Positions 24,182-34,758 of a stretch of DNA of 64,000 nt are shown piece after piece. The DNA lies in the NCBI GenBank assembly GCA_947683425.1, contig CANTUQ010000031.1:8443001-8507000 (forward strand). The letters are read 5' to 3'. The translations under genes and the position numbers were made by a program. The notes below the pieces were generated by a model that saw nothing but the letters and a program-made list of their open reading frames with translations, made no database searches and had not been told where the DNA came from. This stretch comes from Excoecaria cochinchinensis (lineage: Eukaryota > Streptophyta > Magnoliopsida > Malpighiales > Euphorbiaceae). Each line of letters starts with the position of its first letter. Position 1 is the first letter of the stretch.

Positions 24182-24365
24182 AACAAAGAATTGATTTTCT
24201 TTGTCTCAAGAACAATTGTTAATTAAAATTAAAGAGAAGAAATTGATGAAAACAAAATTAATTTCCAAGAACAAAGAATTATTTTCTTTGTCTCAAGAAA
24301 TTGTAATTGATAGAAAAACCAAACTCAAGAACAAAGAATTGATTTCTTTGCTTCAAGACCAATTT
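24182..24365. repeat. threefold hairpin repeat in D1
   Basis: A unit containing CAAAGAA...TTCTTTG followed by TCTCAAGAA or a close variant occurs three times (about 24184, 24281 and 24336). Each unit can form a 5-7 bp stem. Confidence 0.65.
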
Positions 24366-24745
24366 TAGCTTGAAAATTGATTTTTTTGGCTTTGAAGATT
24401 TTATTTTTTGATGAAGAAAACTCAAATGATGTAGAGAGGATTTTTTAGAGAGAGGAAGTGAGAAGATGAGGAAAACCAGAAAAATTAAAAATTCTTTCTG
24501 GAGAGAAAATGGCCAACCTCCTAATTTCTCTCATCTCTTTCTTTTTATTACCAAAAAAACTAAAAAAACAATTAATTAATTAAGAAATAAAATTATTTTT
24601 ATTAAATTTTCCTTAATTTAAGTGTGAAAAAGGAAAAAAAATCAACCAAATCCCGGAAAAGTCTTCAAAAAAGTCAAAGAAATTGAAAACAAAAGATTTT
24701 TGGGTGAAAAAAAGTCAATTTCGGTGATTTTGGGCGACTGAGGCG

Positions 24746-24826
24746 AAAGCACAGCTGTGCTTTTAAAAAAGCACAGCTGTGCTTTTGCGCGCAGTGCGCG
24801 TAATGCACACTGTGCAAAAGCACACC
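24746..24826. repeat. GCACAGCTGTGC palindrome cassette in D1
   Basis: An 18-bp perfect palindrome lies at 24746-24763 and a 20-bp one, AAAAGCACAGCTGTGCTTTT, at 24767-24786. Then come GCGCGCAGTGCGCG and TGCACACTGTGCA. Element A7 is inserted 25 bp further right. Confidence 0.92.
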
Positions 24827-25906
24827 CTCCATCTAAAAGCACACCCTCTATGTCACACCCCAAAATAGCCCTGGTCGGATTGTGCATGCTAAGTCGGGAT
24901 CGGAAGGGTATTTCAGTAATTTTGGTACATGTGAAATTTGGATATTAAGGATTTAATGGCATTTATGTAATTAAGTAAGTGGAGAATCACTAAAGTGTGT
25001 ACAGTGCCATAGTCTGTAAGTTTTTAGTGGAATTTGTGGTTCAATAAGGATTTGCCATGTGGGTGTGTTAGGTGAGCATTGAAAGAAGAAAAAAGAAGCA
25101 AGGAAAGAGGAAGAGAGGGAACACAGATTTCATTTCCCGTTCGTCCCTCTCTCACGCTCCTCCTTCTTCTTCTCTTCTTCCTTCTCTGCTTTTCCTTTCA
25201 CTTTCATTTGGCTTGGAGTTGTGTGTGCATTGGTTGAGTTTTGGGTCAGCCTTGAAGAGGTAAGTTGGAGTTTCTAAGTTCTGTTCTTCTTCTTCTTCTC
25301 TTTCTCCTGTTTTGGTTGAGTTAGGGTTTGAAGAATAATTATGGGTTTTATTTGTGCAAGCTTTGGATTACAAGAAGGAGCAAAGTAAAGGCAAGGGAAA
25401 GGATTGAGCAGTGATTTGGAAGCTGATTTTGGATCGTTATTTCCAGGTTTGGGAGCATTTTGAATGCATGCAATATTTGAGCTTCTGTGTTCTTCAATCT
25501 CAGCATGTCTCTGCCCTATTTTCTCACTAGGCTTATAATTGTGTTTGCTTAGTCTGATTTTTGGAAATTGATGTGTTCTGGAATATGTATATGCATGAGT
25601 ATGTGAGTAATTATGTTAGTAATGCATGACAAATATTGAATTGGAAGTTCTGGGTTTGGGTTTTGAACTTACTGTATTTTTAGGGTTTATGCTCTAGAGT
25701 GGATTAAATGTGTTTAAGCATGGTTTTAATGATTTAATTGTTGAATTAAGTTGCAATTGTCTTGTTTATGCTGTTTGGGACATCGATTTGAAGGTAAGAT
25801 GAGTTTGGTGGTGTTTTGAATGAGATTGAAAATGAATTTATCGAGTTCTTGGAGTTCTGGGTAGCTGGGAATGGAAAAAATCGCGTCTCTGTTCTGTGTG
25901 AGGCGA

Positions 25907-26332
25907 GTCACGTCGCGTGACTTAGAGTCACGGCGTGACTCGTGTGAAGGGCAGCGTGACTCCCAGTTGCGAAGCGTGACTCTTCTCTCTGTGAGAAGAA
26001 AGTCACGTCTCGTGACTTAGGGTCACGACGTGACCCTTGTGTATGGCAAAGCGTGACTCCAGTCGCGAAGCGTGACTCCTCTCTCTGTGAGAGGGAAGTC
26101 ACGTCTCGTGACTTAGAGTCACGGCGTGACTCTGGTAAGGGCAAGGCGTGACTCCTCTCTCTGTGAGAGGGAAGTCACGTCACGTGATATAGAGTCACGG
26201 CGTGACTCTTGTGAGGCCAGGCGTGACATAGAGTCACGTCCCGTGACTCTCTAGCAGGTCACGAGACGTGACACTAGGTCACGGCGTGACCCTCCTGTGA
26301 AGTCAGTCACAAGTCGTGACACGACTTGTGAC
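25907..26332. repeat. GTCACG palindrome cassette, A7 5' LTR
   Basis: Dyads come in pairs, for example GTCACGTCGCGTGAC (25907-25921) then, 5 bp on, GTCACGGCGTGAC (25927-25939). About ten or more follow, with CTCTCTCTGTGAGAG hairpins between them. The last is a 27-bp structure (26306-26332) with 13-bp arms, GTCACAAGTCGTG and its inverse. Confidence 0.93.
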
Positions 26333-27189
26333 CGACTCCTCTTCAGCTCTTTTTTCCGATTTCGCCCAGTTTTAAACCAAAATGGATTTCCTATTTCTTC
26401 TGTATGGGTCTTTACTTCTGTGTAAGTTATGTCAGACTGTTATACGCTCCTGTATGGCTTTTCTGTTTTACTTTGTTTCCCCACATGACTAGTTTTCTTG
26501 AAATGACTTTCAAATGCTTTTATAGCTCTTTCCTCTATCGAGTGCTATCTTATTTTGCTCATCGGATTGGTTAGCCTATTTCAGTTATGATTAGCGATAT
26601 ATTATGCATATCTTTGATTGAATTCTGCTCTGAGAGTAATCTGTCATGCTTAGAAATATATAGTATCATTTCATGATTCAGATTATGCGTTTTTGGATTA
26701 TTGGCATGATATGATTCCACGTGTATTCCAGATATGCTTTTGTAACTTGAGTAGTGCTAAAATGCAATTGATTGACCTATTGCATACTCCAGAATATGAC
26801 TTGTATGAGCTTTGATTGATATTATGCTTTAGCCTTTGAACTCATTGTATTATGTTAAATGTAATGTGGACTATGCATAGTTTATGCTTAGTATCTTCAC
26901 CTAATGCATGTTTAGGATTATGTTTTGATAATCATTGGCATGGTAGTGCTTCTTTACCTGATTCTTGGCATGCTTTAGAACAGTGTTTAAATGTTAAGTA
27001 TATTGACTGTCTTATGTTTGCAATGCGAATTGCATGATGTACGACCGACCTTATGAGCATATTTATATGTCTACTGTACTCTGATTTATGCATGATGTAT
27101 ATATATTTGTATATATATATTTATGCGTTATGCGATTCGAAACGTGAATTGTTTTATGCATGACCTGCTAGAGTCAGTCTAGTGGATAG

Positions 27190-27400
27190 TTAGGCATGCC
27201 TAATAGAGTCTTTCAGTAGCTGCAGCGCCCTTTGAACGTATTGGACCCTGATCAGGTCCCCCGTATGGTTCCTCGCGAACCCCCCTCAGTGCGGATCCTC
27301 GTGGTCCTTTTTAATGTATTTGGATCGGGTTAAGATCCCCCATCAGTAAAATGCTTTTGTGATAAAATAAAGTGGTTTTCGATTTGTACCCGTAAGGTAC
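27190..27400. repeat. GCATGC palindrome and hairpin string, A7 5' LTR
   Basis: TTAGGCATGCCTAA (27190-27203), GGACCCTGATCAGGTCC (27243-27259), GGTTC-CTCGC-GAACC (27267-27281), GGATC-CTCGT-GGTCC (27293-27307), GGATC...GATCC (27322-27338) and GTACC-CGTAA-GGTAC (27386-27400). Confidence 0.85.
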
Positions 27401-28308
27401 TAATCAGTTCAGTACACTCGTTATCCACTATTGTGAGTCAGCAGGTGCTTTACTGGTTTGTATTACTTTGAATTAACTATATGAATGTGATATCCGTTTG
27501 ATTATGATAAAGATCTCAGGAATCAGTTTATGTGTATATGAATGTGATCATGGGCTTCTGAATGTATGTCTGTTTTAGATAAGCATGACTTTATATCTAA
27601 CATGATTATCCGTACTCGTCATGTGATTTGTTATAAGTTTCTGAATGCTTTGATTATGATGCGACTGGAGAATGAATGTATGTGACTTAAACATGTTGTG
27701 TTAACATATTAGCTTGTGGACCGAAGCAGCTGTGATGGTAAGTATGTGATGATTACTGTACTCTCTGCATGATGATGATATGAATGTAATACTAAGTGGT
27801 TATGCCTTCAGTCTCTGTTATCAGAATGTTCTGCATGATGCTTGATATATTTTAGAGTTGCACAGCGGTATTGTGATGCTCTAAACGTTATCTTCTGGAT
27901 ATTTGACTAGTGTTTGTGTTAACATGTTTAGGTATGTTAATTAACTGGCATGCTTAACATGATGGTTTGATTGTCAGTTCATGCATGGGTACTTTGTTAT
28001 GTCTATTGCATGTGTATAGCTCTTGTGACTCCGCACGGTAAGATGTTGTTATTTGATACCCATGTAGGTTTGTGCATAAGTTATAGTATGTAGTTCGGCA
28101 TGATGATATTTGTATCGTATATTGTATGATGTCTGTATTGGTATATCCTGGACATGCGTTGATGGTCTGTTTGTGAGTTATCGATTGAATGCCTTTATTG
28201 TGCAGCCTGATTATTGATATGCTATGAATATCCGCATTTGCCATTTGAATGTGTTATGCCTTGGCGACCATTGTGAATGGCCGTCCATATTCTTGTGTGT
28301 TCTCCCCA

Positions 28309-28345
28309 CTAAGCGTTATCGCTTAGCACGGATTTCCTTTCCGTG
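28309..28345 (+). other. double hairpin, A7 5' LTR
   Basis: CTAAGCG-TTAT-CGCTTAG (28309-28326) then CACGGA-TTTCCTT-TCCGTG (28327-28345) then CAGGT. Confidence 0.85.
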
Positions 28346-28823
28346 CAGGTGGCAGGTTTGGTTCTGTTCGAGTCGCGCTTCTGCAAGGTCGGCCACGTAG
28401 GAGTTAGAAGTTCTGTATTTTGGTTCAGCTTCTGTATTTCAGCTTTTGTAATTCTGTAGTATTGTATATGTAATTATTATGTTTAGTTCTTGAGTTTTCT
28501 TGTGGGAATGTAATAGTTAGTATGTTTTATGTTTAGTTATTCCTTTGCTTTATTATTTCGTTTATGCTTCCGTTGAATGGTCATATGTATGCCTTTGTGT
28601 ATGCTTTTGCTTAGTGCCTGCGTGTGCGTGAGTTATTGCATGTTCAGTCTGTGCCGCAAGGTAAGTCAAGGTAAGTTTTTAATTAATCCGTATTTCTGTA
28701 TGCATGTTAAGTATGATTGTGTGCTTCCGCATTGTGCATGTGTATATCTGTATATGTGAGCGTCGTGTAGCGCATCCGTCGGCGTCCTTCCAACGGGGAC
28801 GGCGATGGGGGTGTTACAGTTAG

Positions 28824-28835
28824 TGGTATCAGAGC
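28824..28835 (+). other. A7 primer-binding site
   Basis: TGGTATCAGAGC is complementary to the 3' end of plant initiator tRNA-Met. It lies 5 bp after the 5' LTR, the normal place for priming minus-strand DNA synthesis. Confidence 0.92.
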
Positions 28836-28946
28836 CCAGGTTTGATGGTTCTGGGTGTGTTGTTTGTTTTGTGTTGAGTCTTTACATGAGAGTCGGTTTT
28901 GTGTCGTGGCCTAATGCAGATGCGTCTTGTTTTGTGTCATGTCTAG

Positions 28947-29528
28947 ATGGAGTCTGATCCTAGTGAGAATGTGGGCGAGACTACAGAAAGTGTGAACCAA
29001 GTTAGTGCTGATCAGGATGTTTCAGAGCGTCTTCCAGTTGAAGATTCTGGTCGTGTTTCTGAGGATAGGGCTCTTGTACAAGGGTTGATTCGGATTTTGG
29101 ATAGATTGACTGCTCCTCGTGTTTCTCAAGATTTCGTTCAGCATGTTCCTCAGAAGAGAAAAGGATCGGTTAGTGAAGTGCCAGCAGGGAAGAGGGTTCG
29201 AGAACCTTCAGTGTGTCAACAATTTCAGAAGCAACATGGGAATAAGTGTAAGAAGTGGGTACCGTTAGTATGTCAGCATTGTCAGAAGCGACATCGTGGT
29301 CCATGTCGGAAGCTTTCAGGTGCTTGTTTCAGGTGTGGCAGTATGGAACACCGGATTGCCGATTGTCCTAAGAAGATGAGTGAGAGTCTAGCTGGGCAAG
29401 CTAGAAAGGATGTGGAGGATTTGCTCAGATCTTCTCGAGTGTCTTCAGAGTTTGTGGCATCTAACAAGGATTCGAAAGAGACCGCAGGTTCTTCTGGTAA
29501 GTTACTTTGTAAGCTTTTGTCTAAGTAA
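28947..29528 (+). CDS. mini-Gag (nucleocapsid without capsid domain) of A7
   Basis: An intact 193-codon frame starting MESDPSENVGETTESV at the first ATG after the leader. Residues about 48-57 (LIRILDRLTA) match the N-terminal linker of the longer gag at 43408 (ARVLDRMTA). The capsid (retrotransposon gag) domain that should follow is absent. The C-terminal half has cysteine/histidine motifs of Tekay nucleocapsid type: a degraded CQQFQKQHGNKC, then CQHCQKRHRGPC, then a classical CX2CX4HX4C knuckle, CFRCGSMEHRIADC. A basic KRKGS/GKRVRE segment may bind RNA. It probably binds element RNA but cannot by itself build a capsid. The same capsid-less form is in A8. The frame is uninterrupted, fitting the young age. 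Confidence 0.82.
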   Translation: MESDPSENVGETTESVNQVSADQDVSERLPVEDSGRVSEDRALVQGLIRILDRLTAPRVSQDFVQHVPQKRKGSVSEVPAGKRVREPSVCQQFQKQHGNKCKKWVPLVCQHCQKRHRGPCRKLSGACFRCGSMEHRIADCPKKMSESLAGQARKDVEDLLRSSRVSSEFVASNKDSKETAGSSGKLLCKLLSK

Positions 29529-29590
29529 GTTTTGTTTGTTTGGGTTGTGTGGATGTAAGTGTTTCGCTGTGAATTTCGAGGACGAAATTC

Positions 29591-29607
29591 TTTTAGGAGG
29601 GAAGAGT
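29591..29607 (+). other. A7 polypurine tract
   Basis: TTTTAGGAGGGAAGAGT lies directly before the 3' LTR, preceded by TTTCGAGGACGAAATTC. This context is shared with family B (55667-55700) and marks both as Tekay-like. It primes plus-strand synthesis. Confidence 0.85.
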
Positions 29608-30663
29608 TGTCACACCCCAAAATAGCCCTGGTCGGATTGTGCATGCTAAGTCGGGATCGGAAGGGTATTTCAGTAATTTTGGTACATGTGAAATTTGGAT
29701 ATTAAGGATTTAATGGCATTTATGTAATTAAGTAAGTGGAGAATCACTAAAGTGTGTACAGTGCCATAGTCTGTAAGTTTTTAGTGGAATTTGTGGTTCA
29801 ATAAGGATTTGCCATGTGGGTGTGTTAGGTGAGCATTGAAAGAAGAAAAAAGAAGCAAGGAAAGAGGAAGAGAGGGAACACAGATTTCATTTCCCGTTCG
29901 TCCCTCTCTCACGCTCCTCCTTCTTCTTCTCTTCTTCCTTCTCTGCTTTTCCTTTCACTTTCATTTGGCTTGGAGTTGTGTGTGCATTGGTTGAGTTTTG
30001 GGTCAGCCTTGAAGAGGTAAGTTGGAGTTTCTAAGTTCTGTTCTTCTTCTTCTTCTCTTTCTCCTGTTTTGGTTGAGTTAGGGTTTGAAGAATAATTATG
30101 GGTTTTATTTGTGCAAGCTTTGGATTACAAGAAGGAGCAAAGTAAAGGCAAGGGAAAGGATTGAGCAGTGATTTGGAAGCTGATTTTGGATCGTTATTTC
30201 CAGGTTTGGGAGCATTTTGAATGCATGCAATATTTGAGCTTCTGTGTTCTTCAATCTCAGCATGTCTCTGCCCTATTTTCTCACTAGGCTTATAATTGTG
30301 TTTGCTTAGTCTGATTTTTGGAAATTGATGTGTTCTGGAATATGTATATGCATGAGTATGTGAGTAATTATGTTAGTAATGCATGACAAATATTGAATTG
30401 GAAGTTCTGGGTTTGGGTTTTGAACTTACTGTATTTTTAGGGTTTATGCTCTAGAGTGGATTAAATGTGTTTAAGCATGGTTTTAATGATTTAATTGTTG
30501 AATTAAGTTGCAATTGTCTTGTTTATGCTGTTTGGGACATCGATTTGAAGGTAAGATGAGTTTGGTGGTGTTTTGAATGAGATTGAAAATGAATTTATCG
30601 AGTTCTTGGAGTTCTGGGTAGCTGGGAATGGAAAAAATCGCGTCTCTGTTCTGTGTGAGGCGA

Positions 30664-31089
30664 GTCACGTCGCGTGACTTAGAGTCACGGCGTGACTCGT
30701 GTGAAGGGCAGCGTGACTCCCAGTTGCGAAGCGTGACTCTTCTCTCTGTGAGAAGAAAGTCACGTCTCGTGACTTAGGGTCACGACGTGACCCTTGTGTA
30801 TGGCAAAGCGTGACTCCAGTCGCGAAGCGTGACTCCTCTCTCTGTGAGAGGGAAGTCACGTCTCGTGACTTAGAGTCACGGCGTGACTCTGGTAAGGGCA
30901 AGGCGTGACTCCTCTCTCTGTGAGAGGGAAGTCACGTCACGTGATATAGAGTCACGGCGTGACTCTTGTGAGGCCAGGCGTGACATAGAGTCACGTCCCG
31001 TGACTCTCTAGCAGGTCACGAGACGTGACACTAGGTCACGGCGTGACCCTCCTGTGAAGTCAGTCACAAGTCGTGACACGACTTGTGAC
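30664..31089. repeat. GTCACG palindrome cassette, A7 3' LTR
   Basis: Copy of the 25907-26332 cassette. I saw no difference between the two, so the array has not changed since insertion. Confidence 0.93.
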
Positions 31090-31946
31090 CGACTCCTCTT
31101 CAGCTCTTTTTTCCGATTTCGCCCAGTTTTAAACCAAAATGGATTTCCTATTTCTTCTGTATGGGTCTTTACTTCTGTGTAAGTTATGTCAGACTGTTAT
31201 ACGCTCCTGTATGGCTTTTCTGTTTTACTTTGTTTCCCCACATGACTAGTTTTCTTGAAATGACTTTCAAATGCTTTTATAGCTCTTTCCTCTATCGAGT
31301 GCTATCTTATTTTGCTCATCGGATTGGTTAGCCTATTTCAGTTATGATTAGCGATATATTATGCATATCTTTGATTGAATTCTGCTCTGAGAGTAATCTG
31401 TCATGCTTAGAAATATATAGTATCATTTCATGATTCAGATTATGCGTTTTTGGATTATTGGCATGATATGATTCCACGTGTATTCCAGATATGCTTTTGT
31501 AACTTGAGTAGTGCTAAAATGCAATTGATTGACCTATTGCATACTCCAGAATATGACTTGTATGAGCTTTGATTGATATTATGCTTTAGCCTTTGAACTC
31601 ATTGTATTATGTTAAATGTAATGTGGACTATGCATAGTTTATGCTTAGTATCTTCACCTAATGCATGTTTAGGATTATGTTTTGATAATCATTGGCATGG
31701 TAGTGCTTCTTTACCTGATTCTTGGCATGCTTTAGAACAGTGTTTAAATGTTAAGTATATTGACTGTATTATGTTTGCAATGCGAATTGCATGATGTACG
31801 ACCGACCTTATGAGCATATTTATATGTCTACTGTACTCTGATTTATGCATGATGTATATATATTTGTATATATATATTTATGCGTTATACGATTCGAAAC
31901 GTGAATTGTTTTATGCATGACCTGCTAGAGTCAGTCTAGTGGATAG

Positions 31947-32158
31947 TTAGGCATGCCTAATAGAGTCTTTCAGTAGCTGCAGCGCCCTTTGAACGTATTG
32001 GACCCTGATCAGGTCCCCCGTATGGTTCCTCGCGAACCCCCCCTCAGTGCGGATCCTCGTGGTCCTTTTTAATGTATTTGGATCGGGTTAAGATCCCCCA
32101 TCAGTAAAATGCTTTTGTGATAAAATAAAGTGGTTTTCGATTTGTACCCGTAAGGTAC
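31947..32158. repeat. GCATGC palindrome and hairpin string, A7 3' LTR
   Basis: Copy of 27190-27400, with one extra C in the run after the GGTTC-CTCGC-GAACC hairpin. It ends with GTACC-CGTAA-GGTAC at 32144-32158. Confidence 0.85.
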
Positions 32159-33066
32159 TAATCAGTTCAGTACACTCGTTATCCACTATTGTGAGTCAGC
32201 AGGTGCTTTACTGGTTTGTATTACTTTGAATTAACTATATGAATGTGATATCCGTTTGATTATGATAAAGATCTCAGGAATCAGTTTATGTGTATATGAA
32301 TGTGATCATGGGCTTCTGAATGTATGTCTGTTTTAGATAAGCATGACTTTATATCTAACATGATTATCCGTACTCGTCATGTGATTTGTTATAAGTTTCT
32401 GAATGCTTTGATTATGATGCGACTGGAGAATGAATGTATGTGACTTAAACATGTTGTGTTAACATATTAGCTTGTGGACCGAAGCAGCTGTGATGGTAAG
32501 TATGTGATGATTACTGTACTCTCTGCATGATGATGATATGAATGTAATACTAAGTGGTTATGCCTTCAGTCTCTGTTATCAGAATGTTCTGCATGATGCT
32601 TGATATATTTTAGAGTTGCACAGCGGTATTGTGATGCTCTAAACGTTATCTTCTGGATATTTGACTAGTGTTTGTGTTAACATGTTTAGGTATGTTAATT
32701 AACTGGCATGCTTAACATGATGGTTTGATTGTCAGTTCATGCATGGGTACTTTGTTATGTCTATTGCATGTGTATAGCTCTTGTGACTCCGCACGGTAAG
32801 ATGTTGTTATTTGATACCCATGTAGGTTTGTGCATAAGTTATAGTATGTAGTTCGGCATGATGATATTTGTATCGTATATTGTATGATGTCTGTATTGGT
32901 ATATCCTGGACATGCGTTGATGGTCTGTTTGTGAGTTATCGATTGAATGCCTTTATTGTGCAGCCTGATTATTGATATGCTATGAATATCCGCATTTGCC
33001 ATTTGAATGTGTTATGCCTTGGCGACCATTGTGAATGGCCGTCCATATTCTTGTGTGTTCTCCCCA

Positions 33067-33103
33067 CTAAGCGTTATCGCTTAGCACGGATTTCCTTTCC
33101 GTG
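33067..33103 (+). other. double hairpin, A7 3' LTR
   Basis: Copy of 28309-28345. In the 3' LTR this structure would sit in the transcript near the 3' end, if processing occurs in this LTR. Confidence 0.85.
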
Positions 33104-34758
33104 CAGGTGGCAGGTTTGGTTCTGTTCGAGTCGCGCTTCTGCAAGGTCGGCCACGTAGGAGTTAGAAGTTCTGTATTTTGGTTCAGCTTCTGTATTTCAG
33201 CTTTTGTAATTCTGTAGTATTGTATATGTAATTATTATGTTTAGTTCTTGAGTTTTCTTGTGGGAATGTAATAGTTAGTATGTTTTATGTTTAGTTATTC
33301 CTTTGCTTTATTATTTCGTTTATGCTTCCGTTGAATGGTCATATGTATGCCTTTGTGTATGCTTTTGCTTAGTGCCTGCGTGTGCGTGAGTTATTGCATG
33401 TTCAGTCTGTGCCGCAAGGTAAGTCAAGGTAAGTTTTTAATTAATCCGTATTTCTGTATGCATGTTAAGTATGATTGTGTGCTTCCGCATTGTGCATGTG
33501 TATATCTGTATATGTGAGCGTCGTGTAGCGCATCCGTCGGCGTCCTTCCAACGGGGACGGCGATGGGGGTGTTACACTCTATTCTTTCTTTTCTTTTTTT
33601 TTTTTTAAATTTTCAAATATGACTAAAAAATACTAAATTTATTCTCAAAAACTAATTTTTAAATTATTTTATTTTTTATTATTTATTATTTTTTTTTATA
33701 TTATTTTTTTATTTTTTAATATTTTTATTATTTTTTATTTTTATTTTAAAATGCAAATTTGACAAGGAAATTATCATTTTTAATCTTTTTGCCTGAGAAG
33801 GCAATTTTTCATCATTGGGTAACTCCGATCTAGGCTGACTCAGGACCCGGTGTCTACAGACTGGTTTTCACTTCAAACTTCAAGCGCCTAAACCAACATG
33901 TAAAACTCATTTTTAGGCAAAACATCCTTCTTAATAATTGTTCCCTTTCATATGGAACAAGTTTCAGGTCATTTCAACACCTAAATCATCATATATAATC
34001 AACACAACCTATACTACTCCCCTGAACCCGGCCAGAGAAGATACCCCTTCTTCTAGACCACTTTTGGGACAATTAGGGCTAAAATTAGCTCAAGACTATT
34101 TCTAAGACATTTGAAGGTGTGTGTCTTAAATTTCTAAAGGTGCTTGTTCATACCATTGGGAGTTCTAAAACTCTAGTAACAGTCTCATAGTGTGGTCAGG
34201 TGCGTTCCAACAAAGTTCTCACCAAAATCCTATTCGCATGCACATTTTAACAATTTAAGGCCAAACCAAAATCCTATTCACATGCCCAGTTTAACAATTT
34301 AAGGCCATCACTCACTATCATCATCATATATCATCATAAACACATTCCAGTAACTTAAATAACATATCAATATACTCAAAACTGATACATAAATAAAGAG
34401 TTTTCGAACCTCTTTTCCTTTGCTACCTAATTGCTCAAATGGCTGCACAACCCCTTTGCTTTCTTACTCCTTCCTTAGCTTCTCTTGTTTCCTCCAAACG
34501 AACCAAACGAAATTCAGGGTTCCACTTAAAGTTACACATACCTCTATTCACGTTTAAGAAGAAGAGGAGAAGAAGAGGGAAAAGAATCAACCACTTACCT
34601 TTCCCATCCAAATCTTCCATCCAACCACTTGAAACTTGAAAAATCCATCTTGGACTTGAATTAAAGGAATTGGCATGAGGAAGGAGGAGAAAAGGTTTTT
34701 TCTCTCCTTATTCCCTCACTTGGTCGTCCAAGAATGGCCTAAAAGCAGGCAAAAGTTT

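Larger units (their letters stand above)
24851..28818 (+). repeat. A7 5' LTR
   Basis: 3,968 bp, starting TGTCACACCCC and ending GGGGGTGTTACA. It has a CT-rich leader (25140-25200), a splice-like TTCCAG/GTTTGGG (about 25440), the cassette, a hairpin string and the double hairpin. Small open frames inside it are duplicated in the other LTR and have no protein character. Confidence 0.96.
24851..33576 (+). mobile_element. complete young non-autonomous LTR retrotransposon A7
   Basis: A full element: 5' LTR (24851-28818), primer-binding site, a 193-codon mini-gag, polypurine tract and 3' LTR (29608-33576), flanked by the target duplication CTCTA (24846-24850 and 33577-33581). The internal region is only 789 bp against LTRs of about 4 kb, a LARD-like layout with no protease, reverse transcriptase or integrase. 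By eye the two LTRs differ at three places: a C/A near 27010, a G/A near 27129 and one C in a C-run near 27280. So insertion was very recent. Mobility must have been supplied by a partner element, probably a Tekay-type relative. Confidence 0.95.
29608..33576 (+). repeat. A7 3' LTR
   Basis: 3,969 bp, almost identical to the 5' LTR, with one extra C near 32040 and two substitutions seen by eye. Confidence 0.96.
22583..33858 (-). mobile_element. solo LTR D1 with element A7 nested inside
   Basis: The pieces 22583-24850 and 33582-33858 (about 2.5 kb) match D2 at 58579-61230 in inverse orientation. Its edges are TGTGACGCGCG on the left and the inverse of TGTAGACACCGGGTCC on the right. The target duplication GACTG is at 22578-22582 and 33859-33863. 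No internal domain is present. The motif at the element end (GGTGGCGRCTCC-like in D2) recalls Tat/Ogre-type Ty3 LTRs, but that assignment is tentative. It carries an AT-rich trinucleotide microsatellite and a palindrome cassette. Confidence 0.88.

Noticed and set aside
25907..26332. CRISPR-like array of GTCACG repeats with spacers
   Set aside because: The units are short, palindromic and unequal, spacers are not of constant length, and the setting is a eukaryotic LTR.
25072..28759. Small frames repeated in both A7 LTRs (60-96 codons)
   Set aside because: They are identical only because the LTRs are identical. They have no domain, no conserved counterpart in A2, A5 or A8, and odd composition.
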